Shown here: positions 52,944 to 63,152 of the stretch, piece by piece
Layout: the number at the start of each line of letters is the position of its first letter
Numbering within the stretch: position 1 is the first letter of the stretch
Assembly (NCBI GenBank): GCA_023667225.1
Contig: JAMPAN010000001.1
Coordinates: 270,582-334,581, forward strand
Direction of reading: 5' to 3'
Source of the DNA: Oxalobacter formigenes
GTDB taxonomy: Bacteria; Pseudomonadota; Gammaproteobacteria; Burkholderiales; Burkholderiaceae_D
DNA: 64,000 bases
Translations under genes and position numbers: made by a program
Notes under the pieces: model-generated
The model's database searches: none
What the model was told of the DNA's origin: nothing
Seen by the model: only the letters and a program-made list of their open reading frames with translations

Positions 52944-53557
52944 AAGCATTGAGGGGATTGTATATTGTAACGCCGGACTGGGATGATACGGGCATGATGC
53001 TGGATGCGACAGGCAAGGCGCTTTCCGGCGGCGCTGCCATTGTGCAGTACCGCCACAAGACGGCAAGCCCGGCCTTGCGGCGCGAGCAGGCGGGGGCGTT
53101 GCAGGCGTTGTGCAGGCGCTATGATGTGCCGTTTATCATTAACGACCATGTGGATTTGTGCCTGGAGCTGGATGCGGACGGGATTCATGTGGGCGGGATG
53201 GATGAATCGGTTGCCAGCGTGCGCGCCAAGGTGGGGCCGGACAGGATTGTTGGCGCTTCCTGTTACGGCGATATGGAGCTGGTGAAAAAGGCGGTAAAGG
53301 AAGGCGCTACCTATGTGGCTTTCGGCGGTTTTTATCCTTCGCGGGTCAAGAAGTATCCGGTGACGACGCCGGCCAGTATTATTGCCGATGCCAAAAGGAC
53401 ATGGCCGGATTTGCCTACTTGCGCGATTGGAGGGATTACGATTGAAAATGCCGTTCCGCTGGTTAAGCAGGGGGTGGATATGATTTCGGTAATCAGCAGT
53501 GTTTACCGGGTGGCTGATCCTGAAGCGGCTGCCCGCGCTTTTGCCAGGATGTATTGA
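52940..53557 (+). CDS. thiE: Thiamine phosphate synthase ThiE
   Basis: ThiE joins HMP diphosphate to the thiazole phosphate. The 205-residue TIM barrel has VQYRHKTA, FIINDHVDLCLELDADGIHVGGMD, FGGFYPSRVKK and GVDMISVISSVY. It ends the thi operon. Confidence 0.94.
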   Translation: MKALRGLYIVTPDWDDTGMMLDATGKALSGGAAIVQYRHKTASPALRREQAGALQALCRRYDVPFIINDHVDLCLELDADGIHVGGMDESVASVRAKVGPDRIVGASCYGDMELVKKAVKEGATYVAFGGFYPSRVKKYPVTTPASIIADAKRTWPDLPTCAIGGITIENAVPLVKQGVDMISVISSVYRVADPEAAARAFARMY

Positions 53558-53578
53558 GAGTCAGTGCTGTGTGTGCCG

Positions 53579-53619
53579 GAAGGCCGGGGATGCGCATGTC
53601 TCCGGCCTTCTGTTTTTTT
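53579..53619 (+). terminator. Rho-independent terminator of the thi operon
   Basis: GAAGGCCGGGGA (53579-53590) pairs with TCTCCGGCCTTC (53599-53610; one G-U pair), followed by TG and seven T residues. Confidence 0.88.
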
Positions 53620-53627
53620 GGCGGTTT

Positions 53628-55151
53628 TCACAGGAGCGGGGAGAGCAGCCGGGCGGAGGCTTCAAACAGTTTGTCGGGAAACCGGAGTTTTCTTTCTGCG
53701 GGAACCGGTTCCGATGCCAGCAGGTCGGTTTCAAATTGCCGTGCCATTTTATGGTTCATCCCGCTGCTGTAGATGGCGGCGCATACCTCAAAGTTCAGCC
53801 GGAAGCTGCGGGCGTCAAAGTTGGCGGTGCCGATCATGGCGAACTCTTCATCAATGACCATAGTTTTGGAATGGAGCATCCGGCGGGTGTATTCCCATAT
53901 TCTGACGCCGGATCGCATCAGTTCATCGAAATAGGAGCGCGCTGCCGCTGTGACCAGCCTGGAATCGCTCATGCGGGGAACCAGCAGGCGGACATCCACA
54001 CCGCGGAGCGCGGCGGAGGTCAGGGCAAGGAGCGCGGCTTCTGTCGGCACGAAGTAGGGGGTTGTCAGCCAGATCCGCTGTCTGGCCGAATGGATGGCGC
54101 CCAGATTGAGGCGGTGAATGACTTCCCATTCGTTATCCGGCCCGGAGGCCATGATCTGAATGGGATGGCTGCCCGGCGGCTGGGTGGGAAAATAGGTGTG
54201 GGTGTTGAAAAATTCCGGCTGGCGGGTGGCATAGAGCCAGTCTTCCAGGAAGATAAGCTGAAGCGAATGCACAGCATTGCCGGTTACCCTGATGTGGATG
54301 TCGTGGTAGGCATTTTTGCGTGTGCGTTCGTCTTCTTCATCGGTGATGTTCAGCCCGCCGGTAAAACCGGTTGTGCCGTCGCAGATGACGATTTTCCGGT
54401 GGGTTCGCAGGTTAAGCAGGGGTCGGATCAGCTGGGAAAAGCGGAGTTTGTGGAAAAAGGCGATTTCACCGCCTGCCGCCAAAAGGGGCGCAATGAAGGC
54501 CGGGCGGATGCGGGATGAGCCCATGCCATCCAGCAGCAGGCGCACATGGACGCCTTCCAGTGCTTTTTCGATCAGCAGATCCCGCAGGGCAGTGCCGATG
54601 TTGTCCGGTTCATAGATGTAGTATTCCAGGTGGATATGGCGGGAGGCGTTTCTGACGGCTTCAAAGATGGCCTTGTATGTTGCTCCGCCATCGACCAGCA
54701 GTTCCACGGCAGCGGCGGTGGTGACCGGGAAGCCTGAGGCATTGTTGACGAGCCGGGCCAGCTGCGCGGTGGAAGGGGAGGGGGTTACGCCGGCCAGGAT
54801 GGCTTGCTCGCGCAGCCTGAGCAGGTAGCCGTGTTCATAGAGGGCTGTTTTTGCCAGCAGGCGGCGGTAATGCTGCCGTTTCAGTTTTTGGGGGCCGATG
54901 AAGTGAAAGATGGCAAAGCCCAGATAGGGGATGAAGGCCAGCGAGATGATCCAGCTTAAAGTGGATATGGGCGGGCGCTTTTGCAGGATGATGAAGATGG
55001 AGAGGATAACGATGTGTATCCCCCAGGCAATACCGAGGATGTTGAACCACGGTAGTGCCGGCCAGTCGATACCTGAGAATGCCGCAGAAGAAAACATGTG
55101 GTGTACAGGATAAAAGCGTTTTTCGGGCCAGGCTTTTGGCAAGGTTTTCAT
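53628..55151 (-). CDS. cls: Cardiolipin synthase (ClsA-like)
   Basis: Two N-terminal membrane helices (LGIAWGIHIVILSIFIIL and LSWIISLAFIPYLGFAIFHFIG) form the PLDc_N region, followed by two HKD motifs: HRKIVICD near residue 251 with GGLN, and HSKTMVID with GTANFDARSF. At 507 residues it fits ClsA, which makes cardiolipin from two phosphatidylglycerols. The start is taken at ATG 55151; no strong binding site marks it, and ATG 55097 is an alternative. Confidence 0.92.
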   Translation of the reverse strand: MKTLPKAWPEKRFYPVHHMFSSAAFSGIDWPALPWFNILGIAWGIHIVILSIFIILQKRPPISTLSWIISLAFIPYLGFAIFHFIGPQKLKRQHYRRLLAKTALYEHGYLLRLREQAILAGVTPSPSTAQLARLVNNASGFPVTTAAAVELLVDGGATYKAIFEAVRNASRHIHLEYYIYEPDNIGTALRDLLIEKALEGVHVRLLLDGMGSSRIRPAFIAPLLAAGGEIAFFHKLRFSQLIRPLLNLRTHRKIVICDGTTGFTGGLNITDEEDERTRKNAYHDIHIRVTGNAVHSLQLIFLEDWLYATRQPEFFNTHTYFPTQPPGSHPIQIMASGPDNEWEVIHRLNLGAIHSARQRIWLTTPYFVPTEAALLALTSAALRGVDVRLLVPRMSDSRLVTAAARSYFDELMRSGVRIWEYTRRMLHSKTMVIDEEFAMIGTANFDARSFRLNFEVCAAIYSSGMNHKMARQFETDLLASEPVPAERKLRFPDKLFEASARLLSPLL

Positions 55152-55283
55152 CAAAAGCCGATATGATACCGCCTGCCGGGAAATGGCGCGGACTTTTCCT
55201 TTTTGACTGTGCGCTGATATACCCGGCTGTGCAACAAGGGGCGGTTCTTTCCCGGCTGGCCCGGTTTGCGGGATAATAACGGG

Positions 55284-57527
55284 ATGCAGAAACTTCTTGA
55301 CCTTTTAAATCCGGAGCAGCTGGCTGCCGTGACGCTGCCTTCGGAGCCTGCCCTGATTCTTGCAGGGGCCGGTTCCGGCAAAACCCGTGTGCTGACAACC
55401 CGCATTGCCTGGTTGCTGAAAACGGGCCAGGTTTCCCCTTCGGGTATTTTGGCCGTGACGTTTACCAACAAGGCTGCGCGGGAGATGACAGCACGGCTTT
55501 CCGGCATGACGCCGGCCAGCACGCGGGGCATGTGGATTGGGACTTTCCACGGGCTGTGCAACCGCTTTTTGCGGGCGCATTACCGCGATGCCAATTTGCC
55601 CCAGGCTTTCCAGATTATGGACACGCAGGATCAACTCTCGTTTGTCCGCCGCCTGTTGAAGAACGCCCAGGCTGACGAGAACAGATATCCTCCCCGTTCG
55701 CTGGTTTATTATATCAACCAGGCCAAGGAGAAAGGTTTGCGGGCGGTCAGGATGGAAGAGGATGCCGCCGGCGATTATGACCGGATGATGGCGCAGCTGT
55801 ATGCGCAGTATGAGGCGCAGTGCCAGCGCGAGGGGGTGGTGGATTTTGCCGAGCTGCTGCTACGCAGTTATGAGCTGCTTTCAAGAAACGCGTTGCTGCG
55901 GGAGCATTATCAGGCGCGTTTTGCGCATATTCTGGTGGACGAGTTTCAGGATACCAATGATTTGCAATATGCCTGGCTGAAGCTGATGGCGGGCGGCGGC
56001 GCGGCGGTTTTTGCCGTTGGGGATGACGACCAGAGCATTTATGCGTTCCGGGGCGCCAATGTGGGCAATATGACGGCTTTCCAGGATGATTTCCATGTGC
56101 GCCATCTGATTCGCCTGGAAGAGAATTATCGTTCCCACGGCTATATCCTGGAGGCGGCCAATACGCTGATTGCCCATAACAGCCATCGCCTGGGAAAAAA
56201 TTTGCGTACCCAGGCAGGCGAGGGCGAACCGGTACGGGTTTTCGGCGCGGTGTCGGATTTTGACGAGGCGCAGTATGTAGTGGAAGAAGCGGCGAGCCTG
56301 GTTGCCGGGGGCTGGCTGCGGCAGGAGATTGCTGTTTTGTACCGTTCCAATGCGCAATCCAGGGTGATTGAACATGCGCTTTTCAGTGCAGGGATCCCTT
56401 ATCGGGTGTATGGCGGGCTGCGCTTTTTTGAACGGGCGGAAATCAAGCACGCCGCGGCTTATTTGCAGCTGATGGAAAATCCCCGCAATGATTCGGCCTT
56501 TTTGCGGATTGTGAATTTTCCGGCGCGGGGAATCGGCGCGCGTTCGCTTGAATGCTTGCAGGAGGCGGCCCGGACGCATGGCGTTTCACTTTATGATGCC
56601 GTGCCGTTTCTTTCCGGCAAGGCGGGCAATGCGCTGGGCGCTTTTGTCCGGTTGATTGATTCTGTTTGCAACGAAGTGAAACAAATGCCTTTGCCGCAGA
56701 TGGTTCAAACGGTGATTGAGCGAAGCGGGCTGCCGGCGCATTATGAGAGGGAAAAGGAGGGGGCTGACCGCATTGAAAACCTGGGGCAGCTGGCGAGTGC
56801 TGCCGAGCTTTTTTTGGGTGAGGAAGGGCTGCCCCTGGATATGCCGGCGCTTTTTGCCTCGCAGGCCTGGAGCGAGGCGGGCGATGGGGAGCAGGCGGTG
56901 GAAATGACACCGCTGGCGGCTTTTCTTGCCCATGCTTCGCTGGAAGCGGGGGATAACCAGGCCGAAGACGGGCAGGATGCCTTGCAGCTGATGACGGTTC
57001 ATGCGGCCAAGGGGCTGGAGTTTGACGCGGTTTTTATTACCGGCCTGGAGGAGGGGCTTTTCCCGCATGATAACAGCGCACGGGAAGCGGATGGGCTGGA
57101 AGAGGAGCGGCGGCTGATGTATGTGGCGATTACCCGCGCAAGGAAACGCCTGTATTTAAGTTATGCGCAAGCGCGGATGCTGCATGGACAATCCCGCTAT
57201 AATCCTTTTTCCCGTTTTCTGGATGAATTGCCGGAAGCCGCGCTGAAATGGGTAACGCCGAAAAAACAGGGGTACGGGACTGGCGGTGCCTGGAAGGCAC
57301 CGGAGGCGTGGGTGCGCCCGGCAGAAAAGGCGGCTGCGCAGGTGGTTGCAGGGGGCCATTCTTCGGCATGGCGGATTGGGGAGGCGGTTTTCCACCCGAA
57401 GTTTGGCGAGGGGGTGATTATTGGCCTGGAGGGAAGCGGGACGCACATGCAGGCCAATGTCCGTTTTAAAGAGGCCGGCGCCAAACTGCTGGATTTGGGG
57501 ATAGCCAAATTGCAGCGCCTTGCCTGA
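55284..57527 (+). CDS. uvrD: ATP-dependent DNA helicase UvrD (helicase II)
   Basis: This superfamily 1A helicase acts in mismatch and excision repair. The 747-residue protein shows motif I AGAGSGKTRVL, VDEFQDTNDLQ (motif II), DDDQSIYAFRGA (III), LEENYRS (IV), TVHAAKGLEFDAVFI (V) and YVAITRARKRL (VI), then a C-terminal tudor-like domain (WRIGEAVFHPKFGEGVIIGLEG) that separates UvrD/PcrA from Rep. ATG 55284 was chosen over the upstream TTG. Confidence 0.94.
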   Translation: MQKLLDLLNPEQLAAVTLPSEPALILAGAGSGKTRVLTTRIAWLLKTGQVSPSGILAVTFTNKAAREMTARLSGMTPASTRGMWIGTFHGLCNRFLRAHYRDANLPQAFQIMDTQDQLSFVRRLLKNAQADENRYPPRSLVYYINQAKEKGLRAVRMEEDAAGDYDRMMAQLYAQYEAQCQREGVVDFAELLLRSYELLSRNALLREHYQARFAHILVDEFQDTNDLQYAWLKLMAGGGAAVFAVGDDDQSIYAFRGANVGNMTAFQDDFHVRHLIRLEENYRSHGYILEAANTLIAHNSHRLGKNLRTQAGEGEPVRVFGAVSDFDEAQYVVEEAASLVAGGWLRQEIAVLYRSNAQSRVIEHALFSAGIPYRVYGGLRFFERAEIKHAAAYLQLMENPRNDSAFLRIVNFPARGIGARSLECLQEAARTHGVSLYDAVPFLSGKAGNALGAFVRLIDSVCNEVKQMPLPQMVQTVIERSGLPAHYEREKEGADRIENLGQLASAAELFLGEEGLPLDMPALFASQAWSEAGDGEQAVEMTPLAAFLAHASLEAGDNQAEDGQDALQLMTVHAAKGLEFDAVFITGLEEGLFPHDNSAREADGLEEERRLMYVAITRARKRLYLSYAQARMLHGQSRYNPFSRFLDELPEAALKWVTPKKQGYGTGGAWKAPEAWVRPAEKAAAQVVAGGHSSAWRIGEAVFHPKFGEGVIIGLEGSGTHMQANVRFKEAGAKLLDLGIAKLQRLA

Positions 57528-57539
57528 CGGGGCGCGAGG

Positions 57540-58460
57540 TTATGCAAACAGCTCTGCTGCGGTGACGGTGGCGGTGCCCAGTTTGCCGACGACGATGCCG
57601 GCAGCCCGGTTGGCGGTGGCAACGGCTTCAGCCATGTCCATTCCTGCTCCCATCATGGCGGCCAGGGTGGCAATGACGGTATCGCCCGCGCCGGAGACAT
57701 CATAGACTTCGCGCGCAATGGCGGGAATATGGATTGTCTGGTTTTCGCCATACAGCGACATGCCTTCTTCCGAACGGGTTAAAAGCAGGTAATCCAGTTT
57801 CAGCCCTGCGCGGAGCCGCTGGGCTTTTTCGGCCAGCTGGGCTTCGCTTTCCCATGAACCGACAATCTGGCGGAGTTCGTTTTTGTTGGGGGTCAGCACG
57901 GTTGCGCCGGTATAGCGGGTGAAATCGTCTCCTTTGGGGTCAACCAGCACGGGTTTCCCGGCAGCGCGGGCCAGGCGGATCATGCCGGCAACCTGGTCCA
58001 GCGCGCCTTTGGCGTAGTCGGAAAGGAGAATGATGTCGTGTTTTGGCAACAGGGTACGGAAATGTCCGGTTTTGCGGTTGACGGCTTCTTCTCCCGGTTT
58101 TTTCTCAAAGTCCACGCGCAAAAGCTGCTGCTGGCGGCCGATGACACGAAGTTTGATGATGGTGGAGATGCTGCTGTCCCGGTGCAGGTAAGGCGTAATA
58201 CCGGCTTCATGAAGCAGGTTTTCCAGGGTGCTGCCGGCTTCGTCGCTGCCGGTAATGCCGAGCAGGCTTGAGGGGCAGCCCAGCGCGGCGGTATTTCTGG
58301 CGACGTTGGCCGCGCCGCCCAGGCGGGCTTCTTCCCGTTCGATGCGGACAACCGGTACCGGCGCTTCGGGGGAAATGCGGTTGACATCGCCGAACCAGTA
58401 ACGGTCAAGCATGATGTCGCCTGCGACAAGGATGCGGATGCGGGAAAGGTCTGGTTTCAT
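57540..58460 (-). CDS. rfaE1: D-glycero-beta-D-manno-heptose-7-phosphate kinase
   Basis: This is the kinase part of HldE as a separate 306-residue protein, as in Burkholderiales; it phosphorylates heptose-7-phosphate for lipopolysaccharide core. VAGDIMLDRYWFGDVNRISPEAPVPVV at the start, LGGAANVARN and the PfkB signature DVSGAGDTVIATLAA are clear. The ATG overlaps the lapB stop (ATGA). The adenylyltransferase (rfaE2) is not here. Confidence 0.93.
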   Translation of the reverse strand: MKPDLSRIRILVAGDIMLDRYWFGDVNRISPEAPVPVVRIEREEARLGGAANVARNTAALGCPSSLLGITGSDEAGSTLENLLHEAGITPYLHRDSSISTIIKLRVIGRQQQLLRVDFEKKPGEEAVNRKTGHFRTLLPKHDIILLSDYAKGALDQVAGMIRLARAAGKPVLVDPKGDDFTRYTGATVLTPNKNELRQIVGSWESEAQLAEKAQRLRAGLKLDYLLLTRSEEGMSLYGENQTIHIPAIAREVYDVSGAGDTVIATLAAMMGAGMDMAEAVATANRAAGIVVGKLGTATVTAAELFA

Positions 58461-59647
58461 GCTTGCCCCGGCAGGACGGAGATGTTCAATTCTTCGGTTC
58501 TTCGGGGCGGATAGGTTTCCCAAAGGTGGCAAGCAGGGCATTGCCAGTAGAACTGCCTGGCCTGGAACCCGCAATGGCTGCACTGGTAGCGCGCCAGCTT
58601 GGCGGCGTAACTGTGCACCAGGCTTTTTACCATGACCAGGTCCTGCCGGGATTCCGGCGACGTGACCATCAGGCGGGCTTCAAGGAGTTTGTCCAGCCCC
58701 AGCAGGGTGGGGGTGCGCTTGAGTTCTTCCAGTACCAGGGTATTGGCGGCCTGGATATTTTCACATTTGACCAGTGCCTGGAATACAACTTCCATGAGGT
58801 CGATGGAGGAGGTTTCGGCCAGGTAGGATTTCAACAGGGCAATGCCTTCTTTGGGCTGCCCCATTTTATGGTAGGCATCCATGAGCCGCCGGGCGACAAG
58901 CACGATGTGCGGCATGCTCTGTTTTTCGATGCGCCGCCAGGCGGCGATGGCTTCTTCTGTTTTATCACAGGCCATCAGGGCATCGCCGGTCAGGATAGTG
59001 GCCCTGACGTTCATGCGGTCAACTTGCAGGGCGCGTTCAAGAAGCGGTATGGCGTTTTCCGGATGGGAGCTGATAAGGTGGTTTTGCGCCATTTCACAGT
59101 AAAACTGGGCGATTTCTTTTTGTTTTCCGCCTGCGCCGGCCTGCTGCAATGCCTCGGCTGCCGCAATGGCCTGTTCCCATTCTTTTTCGCGCTGGAAGAT
59201 TTCAAGCAGAGCGCGGCGGGCAGTGGCATGGTATTGGGTTTCGGTCAGTTCCTTGAAAACGTCTTCTGCCCTGTCCAAAAGGCCGGCTTTGAGAAAGTCC
59301 TGACCCAGTTCATAACGTGCCTGTATCTGTTGTTCTTGCGGCAGATCCGGCCGCAAAAGCAGGTTTTGGTGCATGCGGATGGCTCTTTCGGTTTCGCCGC
59401 GGCGGCGAAACAGGTTGCCCAGGGCAAAATGGAGGTCGGCTGTTTCCGGATCGAGTTTGACGATTTCGATAAAAGCGTCAATGGCCTTGTCCGGCTGTTC
59501 GTTCAGGAGGAAGTTAAGCCCCTTGAAGTAGCCGCGCGGCAGGCTGCGCGATTCGGAAAGGAGTTGTTTGATGTCAACGCGCGCGGCAATCCATCCCAGC
59601 CCGAAGAAGGCAGGAATACAAAGCAGCCACCAGATTTCAAATTCCAT
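58457..59647 (-). CDS. lapB: Lipopolysaccharide assembly protein LapB
   Basis: A 396-residue protein with an N-terminal membrane anchor (WWLLCIPAFFGLGWIAAR), about nine TPR units and a C-terminal rubredoxin-like metal knuckle (CSHCG...CPAC). LapB binds FtsH and LpxC/PbgA to regulate LpxC turnover. It is followed at once by rfaE1 and preceded by lapA. Confidence 0.94.
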   Translation of the reverse strand: MEFEIWWLLCIPAFFGLGWIAARVDIKQLLSESRSLPRGYFKGLNFLLNEQPDKAIDAFIEIVKLDPETADLHFALGNLFRRRGETERAIRMHQNLLLRPDLPQEQQIQARYELGQDFLKAGLLDRAEDVFKELTETQYHATARRALLEIFQREKEWEQAIAAAEALQQAGAGGKQKEIAQFYCEMAQNHLISSHPENAIPLLERALQVDRMNVRATILTGDALMACDKTEEAIAAWRRIEKQSMPHIVLVARRLMDAYHKMGQPKEGIALLKSYLAETSSIDLMEVVFQALVKCENIQAANTLVLEELKRTPTLLGLDKLLEARLMVTSPESRQDLVMVKSLVHSYAAKLARYQCSHCGFQARQFYWQCPACHLWETYPPRRTEELNISVLPGQA

Positions 59648-59677
59648 ACGGTTTTGGGATAAGAGAAAAAATACGGT

Positions 59678-59983
59678 TTAGACGGTATCGGGAGCAGACG
59701 GGGCAGCTGCCTGCCGGCGTTGTGCTTCGTTTTCCTGTTCCAGGTTTTCAACCCGTTTTTTCGTGCGCGACAGTTCCCGTCTGGTGCGAAACAGCAGGGG
59801 GGTCATGCCCAGTACGGCCAGGATGCTGCCTGCCGCAAAGAAGCCAAGCAGTATCAGCACAAAGGGCCCGCGGATTTCGTAGCCGAAGAAAAAATACAGG
59901 GAGGCTTCCTGGGTGTTTTTGACGGCCAGGCCGAAAAATACAATAAACAGGATGAGGGAAACGATGCGGGATAGCAGTTTCAT
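59678..59983 (-). CDS. lapA: LapA domain-containing inner membrane protein
   Basis: The 101-residue protein has two membrane helices (LFIVFFGLAVKN region and FVLILLGFFAAGSILAVLGM) and a C-terminal coiled coil (ELSRTKKRVENLEQENEAQRRQ), the DUF1049/LapA pattern. It is upstream of lapB with a 30-base gap. In E. coli the pair works in LPS assembly. Confidence 0.88.
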   Translation of the reverse strand: MKLLSRIVSLILFIVFFGLAVKNTQEASLYFFFGYEIRGPFVLILLGFFAAGSILAVLGMTPLLFRTRRELSRTKKRVENLEQENEAQRRQAAAPSAPDTV

Positions 59984-60084
59984 GATGGCGGTTGTCTGTC
60001 GTGCGGTTGGGCCGATGGTGTCTTTTTTTGCCGCCGGCAGAAATGCCAGCCTGGTTAAAAAACAGAACCCGGATAGGCATTGTA

Positions 60085-60113
60085 CTAAAAAAGGGCATCC
60101 TCGGATGCCCTTT
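60085..60113 (-). terminator. Rho-independent terminator of ihfB
   Basis: AAAGGGCATCC (60090-60100) pairs with GGATGCCCTTT (60103-60113); on the minus strand it is followed by TTTTTT. TACAAT on the minus strand at 60079-60084 could be the -10 of the lapA operon. Confidence 0.8.
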
Positions 60114-60130
60114 CCCTGACCGGATTGCGA

Positions 60131-60436
60131 TTAGTCTGCTTTTCCGGGCGCCGGCGCAATGAGATCTACCCGCTCGCGCAATTCTTTTCCGGCTTTGAAA
60201 TGGGGCACGCGTTTTTCCTGCACCATGACTTTTTCGCCGGAGCGGGGATTGCGTCCTACTCTGGGCGGGCGGATATTGACGCCAAAACTGCCAAAACCGC
60301 GTATTTCAATACGCTGCCCTTCTGCCAGCGCGGCAGCCAGGGTATCCAGTATTGTTTTGACGGTCAGTTCGGCATCTTTGACCAGCAGCTGCGGAAAGCT
60401 GCCGGCCAGAGACGAGATCAGTTCAGACTTGGTCAT
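60131..60436 (-). CDS. ihfB: Integration host factor subunit beta
   Basis: IHF-beta is a DNA-bending HU-family protein. The 101 residues start [17 protein letters not shown] and contain [29 protein letters not shown], the DNA-binding arm with the usual Pro tip. It lies 17 bases after rpsA, the conserved proteobacterial order. Confidence 0.95.
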   Translation of the reverse strand: MTKSELISSLAGSFPQLLVKDAELTVKTILDTLAAALAEGQRIEIRGFGSFGVNIRPPRVGRNPRSGEKVMVQEKRVPHFKAGKELRERVDLIAPAPGKAD

Positions 60437-60453
60437 ATTGCTTTCCCGGCCTG

Positions 60454-62160
60454 TTATTCCTTGCTGTCAAATTTGGCTTTGAGCAAGGCGCCCAGACTGG
60501 TCATGCCGGAAGCTGCGCTGGAATCGTTTTGCATTTTCTGCATGGCTTCCTGGGTTTCCTGCTGGTCTTTTGCCTTGATGGACAACTGGATGGCGCGGGA
60601 TTTCCGGTCGATGTTGATAATCATGACTTCGACGGTGTCGCCGGCTTTCAGATGGGTAGAGGCATCTTCAACCCTGTCGCGGGAAATTTCGGAAGCGCGC
60701 AGGTAGCCTTCCACTTCGTCTGTCAGCTGGATGACTGCGCCTTTTGGCTCAACCGACTTGATGGTGCCGGAGACGATGGAACCTTTGTCATTCAAGGCGA
60801 TATAGTTGTTAAGCGGGTCGCCTTCAAGCTGCTTGACGCCCAGCGAGACACGTTCGCGATCCACATCAATGGCCAGCACAACGGTTTCCAGCTCATCGCC
60901 TTTCTTGTACTGGTGAACAGCGGTTTCACCCGGTTCGGTCCAGGAAAGGTCGGAGAGGTGAACGAGGCCGTCGATGTTGCCGGGCAGGCCGATAAAGACG
61001 CCGAAGTCGGTAATGGATTTGATGGCGCCGCTGACTTTGTCTCCTTTTTTGTGGGTGAGCGCAAAGTCTTCCCACGGATTGGGTTTGGTCTGTTTCATGC
61101 CCAGGCTGATGCGGCGGCGTTCTTCGTCAATTTCCAGTACCATGACTTCAACTTCATCTCCCAGCTTGACCACTTTGTTGGGCGCCACGTTCTTGTTGGT
61201 CCAGTCCATTTCGGAGACGTGAACCAGGCCTTCGATGCCCTGCTCGACTTCAACAAAGGCGCCGTAGTCAGTCAGGTTGGTAACCTTGCCGAAGAGGCGG
61301 GTGCCTTGCGGGTAACGGCGGGAAAGGCCGATCCACGGGTCGTCGCCCAGCTGCTTCACGCCAAGGGAAACCCTGTTTTTTTCCTGGTCGTATTTCAGAA
61401 CCTTGGCGGTGATTTCCTGGCCGACGGTCAGCATTTCGGAAGGATGGCGGACACGGCGCCATGCCAGATCTGTGATGTGCAAAAGGCCGTCGATGCCGCC
61501 CAGGTCAATGAAGGCGCCATAATCGGTAATGTTTTTGACGATACCGTTGATGACGGTGCCTTCCTTTAATGTTTCCATCAGTTTCTGGCGTTCTTCGCCC
61601 ATAGAGGCTTCAACAACAGCGCGGCGGGACAGCACGACGTTATTGCGTTTGCGGTCCAGTTTGATGACTTTGAATTCCAGCGTTTTGCCTTCGTACGGGG
61701 TGGTGTCCTTGACAGGGCGGGTATCAACCAGCGAGCCGGGCAGGAAAGCGCGGATGCCGTTGGTCAGCACGGTCAGGCCGCCCTTGACCTTGCCATTGAC
61801 GGTGCCGGTGACGATTTCACCGGATTCCATAGCTTTTTCCAGCGCCAGCCAGGAGGCCAGGCGCTTGGCTTTGTCGCGGGAGAGGATGGTGTCGCCGTAG
61901 CCGTTTTCGAGCGATTCGATGGCAACGGAAACGTAGTCGCCTACTTTGACTTCCAGTTCGCCAACATCGTTTTTGAATTCATCAATGGGAATAAAGGATT
62001 CCGACTTCAGACCGGCATTGACCACGACAAAATTATGGTCAAAGCGCATGACTTCGGCAGAGATGACTTCGCCGGAACGCATGTCATGGCGGGCAAGGGA
62101 TTCTTCAAACAGGGCGGCAAAACTTTCCTGGCCAGGATTTTGGGTTGATACAGTTGACAT
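60454..62160 (-). CDS. rpsA: 30S ribosomal protein S1
   Basis: The 568-residue protein has six S1 RNA-binding repeats, seen as recurring G-x-V-x-x-I-x-D-F/Y-G-x-F/V blocks ([60 protein letters not shown]). S1 unwinds mRNA for 30S binding. The ATG has no Shine-Dalgarno; AACCT precedes it in an A/U-rich leader with an AAAGC/GCTTT hairpin. Confidence 0.97.
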   Translation of the reverse strand: MSTVSTQNPGQESFAALFEESLARHDMRSGEVISAEVMRFDHNFVVVNAGLKSESFIPIDEFKNDVGELEVKVGDYVSVAIESLENGYGDTILSRDKAKRLASWLALEKAMESGEIVTGTVNGKVKGGLTVLTNGIRAFLPGSLVDTRPVKDTTPYEGKTLEFKVIKLDRKRNNVVLSRRAVVEASMGEERQKLMETLKEGTVINGIVKNITDYGAFIDLGGIDGLLHITDLAWRRVRHPSEMLTVGQEITAKVLKYDQEKNRVSLGVKQLGDDPWIGLSRRYPQGTRLFGKVTNLTDYGAFVEVEQGIEGLVHVSEMDWTNKNVAPNKVVKLGDEVEVMVLEIDEERRRISLGMKQTKPNPWEDFALTHKKGDKVSGAIKSITDFGVFIGLPGNIDGLVHLSDLSWTEPGETAVHQYKKGDELETVVLAIDVDRERVSLGVKQLEGDPLNNYIALNDKGSIVSGTIKSVEPKGAVIQLTDEVEGYLRASEISRDRVEDASTHLKAGDTVEVMIINIDRKSRAIQLSIKAKDQQETQEAMQKMQNDSSAASGMTSLGALLKAKFDSKE

Positions 62161-62268
62161 AGGTTAAAAAAAATAAAGCGGCGCTTTCCATTGCAAGAGG
62201 AAAAGAGCCGGACAAGGTTAATAAAACGGAAGCCGTTCAGGCTGCCGGCACATGGCGGATAACACCGC

Positions 62269-62952
62269 CTATTTCATTTTCGTCTGGAACCATTCGAGAA
62301 TCCGGCCAACAGTTTCCTCAATGCCCATATCGGTGGTATCGAGTTGTTTTGCATCAGCCGCAGGAAGGAGCGGCGCTACGCTTCTGCTAACGTCGCGCTG
62401 ATCCCTTTCGTGAAGATCCCGGCGAAGGTCGGTAATTCTAGCAGGAAACCCTTTTTCTATCAACTGCTTATAACGCCTTTGCGCCCTGGCTTCCACGCTG
62501 GCGGTAAGAAAGATTTTGAGGGGGGCGTCAGGGAAGATGACAGTGCCCATGTCGCGGCCGTCGGCAACCAGGCCGGGCGGCTGCCTAAAGCGGGTTTGCA
62601 GGGAAAAGAGCGCTTCTCTTACGGCCGGGAGCGCGCCGACGCGGGAAGCCATGTTGCCGACGGCTTCTTTGCGGATGGCGCTGGTGACATCTTCGTTATC
62701 GAGGAAAATGCGTTCTCCCTCAAAGCGGCACGGCAGGGTTTGGGCCAGCGCCGCGATGGGCGCTGTGTCTTCGGCAGCCAGGCCTTTTTGCAGAGTGCGA
62801 AGGGCAACCAGGCGGTATAAGGCGCCGGAATCCAGATAGTGAAATCCCAGCCGGTCGGCGACTATCCTTGCAACGGTTCCTTTGCCGGAGGCAGTGGGGC
62901 CGTCGATGGTGATTACAAAGGCAGCAGGCTGGGCAGGGGAAGGATGTATCAT
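62269..62952 (-). CDS. cmk: Cytidylate kinase
   Basis: Cmk phosphorylates CMP and dCMP. The 227-residue protein has [19 protein letters not shown] (P-loop), [10 protein letters not shown], and [25 protein letters not shown]. It lies upstream of rpsA with a 108-base gap, as in most proteobacteria. Confidence 0.95.
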   Translation of the reverse strand: MIHPSPAQPAAFVITIDGPTASGKGTVARIVADRLGFHYLDSGALYRLVALRTLQKGLAAEDTAPIAALAQTLPCRFEGERIFLDNEDVTSAIRKEAVGNMASRVGALPAVREALFSLQTRFRQPPGLVADGRDMGTVIFPDAPLKIFLTASVEARAQRRYKQLIEKGFPARITDLRRDLHERDQRDVSRSVAPLLPAADAKQLDTTDMGIEETVGRILEWFQTKMK

Positions 62953-63006
62953 GGCGGCTTGGGCAATCGGCAGGAAAAAATCTTATCGGCCTCTCGCCCG
63001 GCACGA

Positions 63007-63036
63007 TTGAACAGAAAGGCCAAAAGAATGTAAAAT
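63007..63036 (+). promoter_or_regulatory. Probable promoter of the zapB-like/zapA genes
   Basis: TTGAAC (63007-63012) and TAAAAT (63031-63036) with 18-base spacing give a start near 63043 and a leader of about 110 bases. No gene lies between 62953 and 63152. Confidence 0.5.
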
Positions 63037-63152
63037 CAGTAAGCTAAAACGTTTTTTTAATGCCGGGTCACAGGATGGTACACAACGCGGGCAATCTGCG
63101 CAACAGCGCGTTGTATGCGTTTTATTCTTTTTTATAGGGTATATAACCCAGA

